DNA of 64,000 nt from Mesonia sediminis. Its GTDB lineage: Bacteria; Bacteroidota; Bacteroidia; Flavobacteriales; Flavobacteriaceae. A program made the translations under genes and the position numbers. The stretch covers positions 65,385-129,384 of the forward strand of contig NZ_JBHULZ010000040.1 of the NCBI RefSeq assembly GCF_042684705.1, written 5' to 3'. The notes under the pieces were generated by a model. The model was not told where the DNA came from. It did not search any database and saw only the letters and a program-made list of their open reading frames with translations. Of the stretch, positions 34,995-41,872 are shown piece by piece; within the stretch, counting starts at the first letter, position 1, and every line of letters starts with the position of its first letter.

Positions 34995-35836
34995 CTTAAA
35001 CGCGCTAATGCATTTAATTTCCCGCGTAACTCATCGGCTACTACGTGTGTAAATTGTTTTTTTCTATATCCACTTATAGATTGTATTCCTTGTATGCTAT
35101 TGGTTAAAAAGAGTTCGTCTGCTTTTTGCAAATTAAACGGACTTATTTTTTCTTCTTTAAGGGTATAAGTTGGTAGCTTTTTAATAATCTCAATAAGTTT
35201 TTTTCTTATAATTCCGTTCAAGCATCCTTCACTTATAGGAGGTGTTTTAATTTGATTTCCCTTCACCCAAAAAAGGTTAGCATTGGTAGCCTCGACCACC
35301 ATTTTGTTTTCATTCAGTAATAAACAATTTTGATAATCATTTTCTTGAGCATAAATACTGGCTAGAATATTGATTATTTTATTAGTTGACTTTAGACTAG
35401 ATAAAAGACCTGAGGTGATATAATGATCTTTAAAAAGTTCTACCCTATAATCTAAATTATTGGCAAGATAAAAGGGGTGATCTAGTTCGGTTAGCGTTAT
35501 GAAGTAATCTACTTCTAAGTTTTGGGGCAAATAGTACCCTCCTGGTTTACGGCAAACAACCAATTTTACTCTAAAATTAATATGCGGATTATCTTGAGCT
35601 TCAATAGTTTTTAGAATTTCTTCTTCTAGGAATTCGGGTGAGAAATCCATAGGAATTTCCATTCGGAGAATACGCATTGAAGCCATTAACCTAAAATAAT
35701 GATCTTCCCAAAAAACAATTTTTCCCCCAAGTACGCGTAGTGTTTCAAATACACCATCACCATATTGAAAAGCTCTATTTTGGACTAAGAAAGTTGTTTC
35801 TTTAGATTGTGTGAGTTCCCCGTTAAAATTAAGCAT
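34991..35836 (-). CDS. Class IV PLP aminotransferase (ADC-lyase / BCAT-like)
   Basis: The 281-residue protein is a fold-type IV PLP enzyme: QNRAFQYGDGVFETLRV, the PLP Lys region LLSSLKSTNKIINI, the Glu region VVEATNANLFWVKG and PPISEGCLNGIIRK. The family holds 4-amino-4-deoxychorismate lyase (PabC), branched-chain and D-amino acid aminotransferases. A pabB-like gene is at 51513-52805, so PabC is plausible, but the sequence does not decide. It overlaps the end of yqgE by 4 bases. Confidence 0.82.
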   Translation of the reverse strand: MLNFNGELTQSKETTFLVQNRAFQYGDGVFETLRVLGGKIVFWEDHYFRLMASMRILRMEIPMDFSPEFLEEEILKTIEAQDNPHINFRVKLVVCRKPGGYYLPQNLEVDYFITLTELDHPFYLANNLDYRVELFKDHYITSGLLSSLKSTNKIINILASIYAQENDYQNCLLLNENKMVVEATNANLFWVKGNQIKTPPISEGCLNGIIRKKLIEIIKKLPTYTLKEEKISPFNLQKADELFLTNSIQGIQSISGYRKKQFTHVVADELRGKLNALARLS

Positions 35837-35887
35837 AAAAAAACCTTGATTGATTAATCAAGGCAAATATACATTTTTGGTTGCTTT

Positions 35888-36283
35888 TTAAGCCGATCCT
35901 AAAACATGTTTTAGGTCAGAAATCATATTTTCCCATAACATTTTCCCTTCGTTAATTTCATCCTCGTCGTCTTCGGCAAAATCGGTAATCATTAAAGATA
36001 CGTCTTTGGTAATCTCATCAACTTGAATACGCATCTCAAAGAAGTAAGCATCCTCGTTTTCTACATCTTCCATCCATCTCAATTTAATCCTTTCACCGCT
36101 TTTTTTACTCAATAATTTTGCTTTCTCTTCAGAGCCTTCCCAAATAAAGGTATACACCTCGCCTCGGGAGTTCACATTATCAGCAAACCATTCGCTTAAA
36201 CCAGATGGAGTTGATATATATTGATACAATAAAGCCGGTGAAGCTTGTATTGGAAATTCCATTTCATATTTTACTTTATCCAT
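35888..36283 (-). CDS. START-like / AHSA1-type domain protein
   Basis: The 131-residue protein has the SRPBCC helix-grip pattern: YEMEFPIQASPALLYQYIS, SGLSEWFADNV, VYTFIWEGSEEKAKLL and a C-terminal amphipathic helix (LWENMISDLKHVLGS). Such proteins bind lipids or hydrophobic ligands, or act as Hsp90 co-factors. No specific ligand is visible. It lies 51 bases upstream of the aminotransferase gene on the same strand. Confidence 0.8.
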   Translation of the reverse strand: MDKVKYEMEFPIQASPALLYQYISTPSGLSEWFADNVNSRGEVYTFIWEGSEEKAKLLSKKSGERIKLRWMEDVENEDAYFFEMRIQVDEITKDVSLMITDFAEDDEDEINEGKMLWENMISDLKHVLGSA

Positions 36284-36369
36284 AACGATTATTCTTAGTT
36301 GTGAGGCAATATATATATTCTTTATTAAAAAACGATGAAAAAAAGTTGCTTTTATTTTTCAAAAGATAT

Positions 36370-36399
36370 TTGGGTTATTGTAAAATAATTATATATTTG
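36370..36399 (+). promoter_or_regulatory. Promoter of tRNA-Met
   Basis: TTG at 36370-36372, 19 bases, then TATATTTG at 36392-36399: a full consensus match. The bases from 36395 to 36410 are identical to the corresponding segment before tRNA-His, and the tRNA begins at 36411. Confidence 0.82.
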
Positions 36400-36410
36400 C
36401 ACCCGCAAAC

Positions 36411-36484
36411 GGCGAGGTAGCTCAGTTGGTTAGAGCGTCGGATTCATAACCCGGAGGTCCCGAGTTCAAATCTCGGTCTCGCTA
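36411..36484 (+). tRNA. tRNA-Met (anticodon CAT)
   Basis: The 74-base gene folds as a cloverleaf: acceptor GGCGAGG with TCTCGCT (G-U pairs at both ends), D arm GCTC...GAGC, anticodon loop TTCATAA, T arm CCGAG TTCAAAT CTCGG, discriminator A. CCA is not encoded. The paired first acceptor base suggests the elongator rather than the initiator tRNA. A consensus promoter precedes it and a terminator follows. Confidence 0.94.
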
Positions 36485-36493
36485 CAAAAAAAC

Positions 36494-36528
36494 AAACCTT
36501 AAGGTATATAACTTTAAGGTTTTTTTTT
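36494..36528 (+). terminator. Terminator of tRNA-Met
   Basis: A 9-bp stem (AAACCTTAA / TTAAGGTTT) followed by a run of T residues starts about 10 bases after the tRNA. Confidence 0.85.
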
Positions 36529-36546
36529 AAACTATTTTTAAGCATT

Positions 36547-36583
36547 AAAAAAGGAGAAACCATAATATTAGTTTCTCCTTTAT
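36547..36583 (-). terminator. Terminator of hisS
   Basis: An inverted repeat (AAAGGAGAAAC / GTTTCTCCTTT) with a 10-base loop lies after the hisS stop; on the minus strand it is followed by T residues. Confidence 0.85.
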
Positions 36584-36605
36584 AGTATTATAGTTCTACC
36601 AAAAA

Positions 36606-37979
36606 CTAAGCTTGGAGCATCTTCTTAAGTTCCTGTAGGTTTACATCGTTTTGCTCACCGGTCATCATATTCTTTAATGTAAATTGCTCCTTCTGCATCT
36701 CTTTACTACCAGCTAACACTACAAATGGTATGGCTCTTTTATTGGCATAATTCATTTGTTTTTTCATTTTAGCCTCATCTGGGTATAATTCAGCGGCTAC
36801 CCCCTTATCTCTTAACAGTCGTATCGCTTGCATAGCGTATAAGGCTTCTTGATGTCCAAAATTTATAAAGATTACTTGAGTTTGAGCATCAGCCGTTTTT
36901 GGAAATAATTTTAATTCTTCAAGCACTAAATAAATTCGGTCTAAACCGAAAGAGATCCCTACTCCACTCATATTTTTCAATCCGAATATACCGGTAAGAT
37001 CATCATAGCGACCTCCTCCTCCAATTGACCCCATTTTTACTTGAGGTGGTGCAGCAATTTCAAAAATAGCGCCCGTATAATAATTTAAACCTCGAGCCAA
37101 GGTAACATCTAGTGTTAATCTTGCTGTTTTTAAAGGCATAGCTTCGATGGCTTGCTGTATAAACTCTAGTTCTTGCAGACCTTCTAGACCGCTCTTAGAT
37201 GCTGCTAAAATACCTCTTAAGCTAGCTATCTGCTCGCTAAAATCGCCTTTTAAATTAAAAATAGGTTGAATAGTATCAATCGCTTGAGCTGTGATACCTT
37301 TGGCCTTCATTTCTTCTATAACCGCCTCTTCTCCTATTTTATCTAACTTATCTAGGGCAACAGTAAAGTCAATCAGCTTATCTGACTGACCGATAATTTC
37401 GGCAAAACCCGATAAAATTTTACGATTATTAATTTTTATTTGAACACCTTCTAATTTGAGCTGAGTAAAAACCGCATCATAAAGTTGAACAAATTCTACC
37501 TCTTGCCATAAACTCTGGCTTCCCACTACATCTGCATCGCATTGAAAAAACTCTCTAAACCTTCCTTTTTGAGGTCTATCGGCACGCCATACTGGCTGAA
37601 TTTGATAGCGTTTGAATGGAAAGTCTAGTTCATTTTGATGTTGTACCACATAGCGTGCAAATGGCACCGTTAAATCATAACGCAAAGCTTTCTCGGCAAT
37701 TTTAGGCGTTATTGCCAAAGTGTTTTCAGACTTAATATCATTGGGGTTTACTTTTTTAAGAAAATCACCACTATTTAAAATTTTGAAAATAAGCCGATCG
37801 CCCTCTTCCCCATATTTTCCCATTAGGGTATCATAATTCTCAAAACTAGGTGTTTCAATGGGTTGAAATCCAAATTTTGTAAATTGGTTTTTTATAGTAT
37901 TTATTATGTAGTGTCTTTTATTTACTTCTTGCGCAGAAAAATCACGCGTTCCTTTTGGTATTGAAGGTTTCTGAGCCAT
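36606..37979 (-). CDS. hisS: Histidyl-tRNA synthetase
   Basis: The 457-residue protein is a class II aminoacyl-tRNA synthetase of the HisRS type: IPKGTRDFSAQEV at the start, motif 2 FKRYQIQPVWRADRPQKGRFREFFQ, the His-specific LARGLNYYTGAIFE and GGGGRYDDL, and a C-terminal anticodon-binding domain (from about residue 360). It charges tRNA-His. A minus-strand TATATTTG box is just upstream, and the gene ends at a strong terminator. Confidence 0.97.
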   Translation of the reverse strand: MAQKPSIPKGTRDFSAQEVNKRHYIINTIKNQFTKFGFQPIETPSFENYDTLMGKYGEEGDRLIFKILNSGDFLKKVNPNDIKSENTLAITPKIAEKALRYDLTVPFARYVVQHQNELDFPFKRYQIQPVWRADRPQKGRFREFFQCDADVVGSQSLWQEVEFVQLYDAVFTQLKLEGVQIKINNRKILSGFAEIIGQSDKLIDFTVALDKLDKIGEEAVIEEMKAKGITAQAIDTIQPIFNLKGDFSEQIASLRGILAASKSGLEGLQELEFIQQAIEAMPLKTARLTLDVTLARGLNYYTGAIFEIAAPPQVKMGSIGGGGRYDDLTGIFGLKNMSGVGISFGLDRIYLVLEELKLFPKTADAQTQVIFINFGHQEALYAMQAIRLLRDKGVAAELYPDEAKMKKQMNYANKRAIPFVVLAGSKEMQKEQFTLKNMMTGEQNDVNLQELKKMLQA

Positions 37980-37996
37980 AGTTTTCTTTTAGAGTC

Positions 37997-38004
37997 CAAA
38001 TATA
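37997..38004 (-). promoter_or_regulatory. -7 box upstream of hisS
   Basis: The minus strand reads TATATTTG, matching TAnnTTTG, 17 bases before the hisS ATG. No TTG stands at the ideal -33 distance. Confidence 0.5.
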
Positions 38005-38078
38005 CTGAAACAAATCAGAAAAAATAAGTAACTTTTTGTACTTTCACTCGTCTTATAAACAACAATTAAAACGCACCT

Positions 38079-39320
38079 ATGTTTGGTTTATTTCGAGAAA
38101 ATGTAAGAATTGCATTAGATAGCATAAGAACACAACTTTTAAGAACAATTTTAACCGTTCTTATTATTGCCATAGGAATAACGGCATTAGTTGGTATTTT
38201 AAGCGCTGTTAATGCTTTAGAAAACACAATTACCAGCGATTTCACCTCAATGGGTGCCAACACATTTAATCTTCAACGATATAATTTTAGTGTACAAACT
38301 CGCGGACGTGGAGAACGCAACAAAATTAACCCTATTATTTCTTACCGTAATGCAGTAGATTTTAAAGAAAATTTTGAGTTCCCAAATGCTACTACCAGTA
38401 TATCTTTTACTGGCACCAGCCAAGCTGAAGTAAAGTATAAACAAGATAAAACAGATCCAGAGGTGCGCGTAATTGGCGTTAATGAGCACTTTCTAGGCAA
38501 TAGTTGTTTGCAATTGGAGGAAGGGCGTGATTTTTCTTTTTTTGATATAGAAAACAATTCTAATGTGTGTATTGTAGGTGCCGATTTTAAAAAAGGTTTA
38601 TTCAAAAACAGTGATCCTCTTCAAAAAACCATAAGTATTAGAGGTGCCAAATTTAAAATAATAGGAGTTTTAGAAGGCAAGGGGTCAACATTTGGAAATA
38701 ACGAAGACTTAAGGGTACTTATTCCTCTTCAAAAGGCCCGAAGTATGTTCACTAGTATCCAACCCAATTACAACATCAGTATAAAAGTAGCCGATAAAAA
38801 TTTTTTAGAGGGTGCGCAAGACGAGGCAGTTATCACATTTAGAAAGATTAGAAAACTCAATCCTAAAGAAGAAAATAATTTTGGAATTGAACGCAGCGAT
38901 AGTTTGCTTAATGAAATTTATAAAATAACTGGTGTCTTAGATTTTGCCGCTTGGATCATTTCGATTATAACTATTCTGGGATCCTCTATTGCTTTAATGA
39001 ATATTATGTTGGTATCAGTAACCGAACGCACACGAGAAATAGGAGTTAGAAAAGCGCTTGGCGCAAAAAGGAACACTATAGCACTGCAGTTTTTTAGCGA
39101 AACAATAATTATTGGTCAGCTGGGAGGCATCATAGGTATTTTTCTAGGTATGCTTATTGGTTTTGCGGTAGCTCAAAGTTTTGACTTTCAATTTAGCATC
39201 CCCTGGGTGGCCATCATTTGGGCAACGGTTATTTCTCTATTAATTGCCATTATATCTGGTTCTTATCCCGCTATTAAAGCCGCTAAACAAGATCCAATAG
39301 AGTCATTGAGGTATGAATAA
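38079..39320 (+). CDS. FtsX/MacB-type ABC transporter permease
   Basis: The 413-residue protein has the MacB/FtsX layout: one N-terminal helix (TILTVLIIAIGITALVGIL), a large periplasmic MacB-type core domain (about 50-285) and three C-terminal helices with ERTREIGVRKALGAKRNTI between the first and second. Such permeases act as mechanotransducers with a LolD-like ATPase to export or extract substrates. The ATPase is not adjacent; the LolD-like gene at 18133-18792 is a candidate partner. The substrate is unknown. Confidence 0.9.
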   Translation: MFGLFRENVRIALDSIRTQLLRTILTVLIIAIGITALVGILSAVNALENTITSDFTSMGANTFNLQRYNFSVQTRGRGERNKINPIISYRNAVDFKENFEFPNATTSISFTGTSQAEVKYKQDKTDPEVRVIGVNEHFLGNSCLQLEEGRDFSFFDIENNSNVCIVGADFKKGLFKNSDPLQKTISIRGAKFKIIGVLEGKGSTFGNNEDLRVLIPLQKARSMFTSIQPNYNISIKVADKNFLEGAQDEAVITFRKIRKLNPKEENNFGIERSDSLLNEIYKITGVLDFAAWIISIITILGSSIALMNIMLVSVTERTREIGVRKALGAKRNTIALQFFSETIIIGQLGGIIGIFLGMLIGFAVAQSFDFQFSIPWVAIIWATVISLLIAIISGSYPAIKAAKQDPIESLRYE

Positions 39321-39361
39321 AGCGGTTTGATGCCTCATCATACCTTCAAATATTATTAACT

Positions 39362-39832
39362 CTATTCAACTATTTTTTGAAAATAAGCAAATAATTCTCC
39401 TTTAGTAATTTGCGCTCCTTGCTGAATCAATGCAAAGACATCTTTATTACGGTCGGCTTTTAAAGCCTTTTTCGACGTATATAGCTCTACGTCTTCATGC
39501 GCCAAATTTTGCTGTAGCCAACGATAGCCCTCACGCGTGGTTATATTAATAGTTTCATTCTTAACTTTAACACCAATTAGCGTTATAAAGTCTTCATCTA
39601 TAGAGAAAAGAAATAAGTGCTGCGGTGAATAATGCTCTAGATATTTCACTTTTCTCAACACTCCCTCCCAAATCAAATCACTAAAGATATCGAGCTCTTC
39701 TTCGGCAACTTCGGGTTTGTTCTTTTTAATTTCTTCCCATTCATCGGCAGTAATAGACTGACTGGCCAAGAAATTAATAAATTCTTGGTGCATTTCTTTG
39801 AATTGTTCCTGGCTTAAGCGTTGATATTTCAT
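39362..39832 (-). CDS. DUF6495-like conserved protein
   Basis: The 156-residue soluble protein begins MKYQRLSQEQFKEMHQEFINFLASQSI and contains TADEWEEIKKNKPEVAEEELDIFSDLIWEGVL. I recall this as a conserved flavobacterial family (probably DUF6495) without known function. The central region alternates strands and helices; no catalytic motif is visible. It follows the rplI terminator on the same strand. Confidence 0.7.
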   Translation of the reverse strand: MKYQRLSQEQFKEMHQEFINFLASQSITADEWEEIKKNKPEVAEEELDIFSDLIWEGVLRKVKYLEHYSPQHLFLFSIDEDFITLIGVKVKNETINITTREGYRWLQQNLAHEDVELYTSKKALKADRNKDVFALIQQGAQITKGELFAYFQKIVE

Positions 39833-39862
39833 TGTTAAAAAGGTATTTATTTAAAAAACAAG

Positions 39863-39896
39863 ATAAAAAAAAAGCCTATCGCTTAGATAGGCTTTA
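39863..39896 (-). terminator. Terminator of the rpsF-rpsR-rplI operon
   Basis: A 10-bp stem (AAAGCCTATC / GATAGGCTTT) with a 5-base loop is followed on the minus strand by a long T run, 16 bases after the rplI stop. Confidence 0.9.
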
Positions 39897-39912
39897 AGTC
39901 TTATGAATAAGA

Positions 39913-40362
39913 TTAATTTTCACCAACTACTTCAAAAGTAAAATCGGTTACCACTTCTCTATGGAAACGCAGTTTAGCTTCGTATTGACCTAAACGCTTA
40001 ATGTTACCACCCAAAATTGTAATGTATTTTTTATCGATGTTTACATCGTTCTTTGCTAAAGCCTCGGCCAAATCTGCTGCGGTAATACTACCAAACATCT
40101 TATCTCCAGCTCCAGCTTTTGCTGTTAAAGTAAGCTCTAACTTGTTTGCTTTAGCTTGCAATTCTTCTGCTTCTTCAACAAACTTTTTCTCTTTATATGC
40201 ACGTTGCTTTAAAGTTTCTGCTAGCATTTTCTTAGCAGAAGGTGTAGCTAACTCTGCATATCCTTGTGGGATTAGGTAGTTTCTACCATAACCATTCTTA
40301 ACGGTTACGATATCATCAATAAATCCTAAATTTTCAACGTCTTTCTTTAATATCAGTTCCAT
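39913..40362 (-). CDS. rplI: 50S ribosomal protein L9
   Basis: The 149-residue protein has the L9 layout: N-terminal RNA-binding domain (MELILKKDVENLGFIDDIVTVKNGYGRNYLIPQG), a long charged helix, and a C-terminal domain (about 80-149). L9 binds the base of the L1 stalk. It is the last gene of rpsF-rpsR-rplI, 13 bases after rpsR, and ends at a strong terminator. Confidence 0.97.
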   Translation of the reverse strand: MELILKKDVENLGFIDDIVTVKNGYGRNYLIPQGYAELATPSAKKMLAETLKQRAYKEKKFVEEAEELQAKANKLELTLTAKAGAGDKMFGSITAADLAEALAKNDVNIDKKYITILGGNIKRLGQYEAKLRFHREVVTDFTFEVVGEN

Positions 40363-40375
40363 AATGTCGTTTCTT

Positions 40376-40672
40376 TTATTTTAATAAATCACCAACGTAT
40401 GGCATTAATGCTAAATGACGAGCTCTTTTTACCGCTACAGCTACTTTTCTTTGGTATTTAAGAGAAGTTCCTGTTAATCTTCTAGGTAACAATTTACCTT
40501 GCTCATTTACAAAAGCCATTAAAAAATCTGGATCTTTATAATCGATATACTTGATACCTGATCTTTTAAAACGACAATATTTCTTTGTTTTCGAGGTTTC
40601 AATATTTAAAGGCGTTAAATATCTAATTTCCCCATCTTTTTTTCCTTTAGCTTGTTGCTCTATAGATGACAT
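40376..40672 (-). CDS. rpsR: 30S ribosomal protein S18
   Basis: The 98-residue protein contains KKYCRFKRSGIKYIDYKDPDFL, RRLTGTSLKYQRKVAVAVKRARHLALMPY, which is the S18 core. S18 pairs with S6 on the platform of the small subunit. It starts 2 bases after rpsF. Confidence 0.97.
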   Translation of the reverse strand: MSSIEQQAKGKKDGEIRYLTPLNIETSKTKKYCRFKRSGIKYIDYKDPDFLMAFVNEQGKLLPRRLTGTSLKYQRKVAVAVKRARHLALMPYVGDLLK

Positions 40673-40674
40673 AC

Positions 40675-41013
40675 TTACGCTTTTTCTTTGTTTCTTTTAA
40701 CTCTTTTTTGTGCCCATTCGATGGCGTGCTTATCTAATTTCACGGTAAGGTAACGCATCACCGCCTCGTCTCTTCTAAACATAAGTTCAAAAGGCTCGAT
40801 AGCTTCACCATCTACTTGAAATTCAAATAAGTTGTAAAATCCACTTTTCTTGTGTTGGATAGGATAGGCAAGCTTCTTAAGCCCCCAGTTCTCCTTGTTA
40901 ACCATCTTCGCCCCTTTAGAAACAAGAAAATCTTCATATTTCTTTACTGTTTCCTTTACCTGGTCTTCAGATAAAACGGGATTCAAGATGAAAACAGTTT
41001 CATAATGATTCAT
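40675..41013 (-). CDS. rpsF: 30S ribosomal protein S6
   Basis: The 112-residue protein begins MNHYETVFILNPVLSEDQV and has NWGLKKLAYPIQHKKSGFYNLFEF, the S6 signature. S6 binds the central domain of 16S rRNA with S18. The ATG at 41013 is chosen; an upstream in-frame codon at 41043 lies within the promoter. It leads the operon with rpsR and rplI. Confidence 0.97.
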   Translation of the reverse strand: MNHYETVFILNPVLSEDQVKETVKKYEDFLVSKGAKMVNKENWGLKKLAYPIQHKKSGFYNLFEFQVDGEAIEPFELMFRRDEAVMRYLTVKLDKHAIEWAQKRVKRNKEKA

Positions 41014-41040
41014 AATATATAGTTTAATAAAATTTGGATG

Positions 41041-41070
41041 CAAAAATACGTTTTTTTATCGAATTAGCAA
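41041..41070 (-). promoter_or_regulatory. Promoter of rpsF-rpsR-rplI
   Basis: On the minus strand, TTG (41070-41068), exactly 19 bases, then TATTTTTG (41048-41041). This is a full consensus match and gives a leader of about 20 bases before the rpsF ATG. Confidence 0.85.
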
Positions 41071-41098
41071 GTTTGGCTTATTTTTTTATTCCGATAAT

Positions 41099-41129
41099 TT
41101 GTGAGTTAATCGAAAGTTGCTTACATTTA
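41099..41129 (+). promoter_or_regulatory. Probable promoter of the LytTR regulator gene
   Basis: TTG at 41099-41101, 20 bases, then TACATTTA at 41122-41129, one mismatch from TAnnTTTG. It lies 26 bases before the GTG start and back to back with the rpsF promoter. Confidence 0.5.
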
Positions 41130-41155
41130 GACCATATAACCAACACCAATAACCT

Positions 41156-41872
41156 GTGGATGATATTAAATTAAATTGCATAGTTGTGGATGATTCTACC
41201 ATTCAACGAATTTCAATCACCAAATTGGTTAAAGATCATCCAAATTTAGAGTTAATTGCCGAACATAATAACGCTATTAAAGTTAAGGAAACTTTAAAAA
41301 ATGAAGATATCGATCTCATCTTCCTTGATATTGAAATGCCTATTATCTCTGGTTTTGATTTACTCGACAATCTTGAGAAGCAACCACAAATTATTTTTAT
41401 TACTGGTAAAACTCAATATGCCTTTAAAGCTTTTGATTACAAAGCCATCGATTTTTTGCAAAAACCCGTTAGTGCAAAGCGTTTTGATTATGCCATAAGT
41501 AAAGTGCTTGATTTCTTTAAATTGCGCATTGAAAAAGAGCGTATCTCAGACGATAATTACATCATGATTAAAAGCAATTTTAAAAACTTTAAAGTGTTTT
41601 TAGATGACATCAAGTATGTTCAAGCTTTTGGTGATTATGTGAAAGTTGTAACCAAAGAACAAACGTATACCGTTCTTTCTACCTTAAAAGGTTTTAACGA
41701 GCGTTTGCCTAGCGATCAATTCTTAAGAGTACATAAATCATATATTGTAAACTTAAGCAAAATAAAGAAATACGAGTCAAAAAATCTTTGGATTAAAGAC
41801 ATAGAAATACCTATTAGCCGTAACCGTAAGAAAGAGTTAGATTTTGCTATGGCTAGTATCGGGATTTCTTAA
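41156..41872 (+). CDS. LytTR-type response regulator
   Basis: The 238-residue protein has a receiver domain (about 1-120; acidic VVDDS, phospho-acceptor Asp in LIFLDIEMP, Lys in FLQKPV) and a C-terminal LytTR DNA-binding domain (about 135-235; IKYVQAFGDYVKVVT, FLRVHKSYIVNLSKI). It starts with GTG. No histidine kinase is adjacent. It converges with priA, overlapping it by 4 bases. The target genes cannot be told from the window. Confidence 0.92.
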   Translation: MDDIKLNCIVVDDSTIQRISITKLVKDHPNLELIAEHNNAIKVKETLKNEDIDLIFLDIEMPIISGFDLLDNLEKQPQIIFITGKTQYAFKAFDYKAIDFLQKPVSAKRFDYAISKVLDFFKLRIEKERISDDNYIMIKSNFKNFKVFLDDIKYVQAFGDYVKVVTKEQTYTVLSTLKGFNERLPSDQFLRVHKSYIVNLSKIKKYESKNLWIKDIEIPISRNRKKELDFAMASIGIS

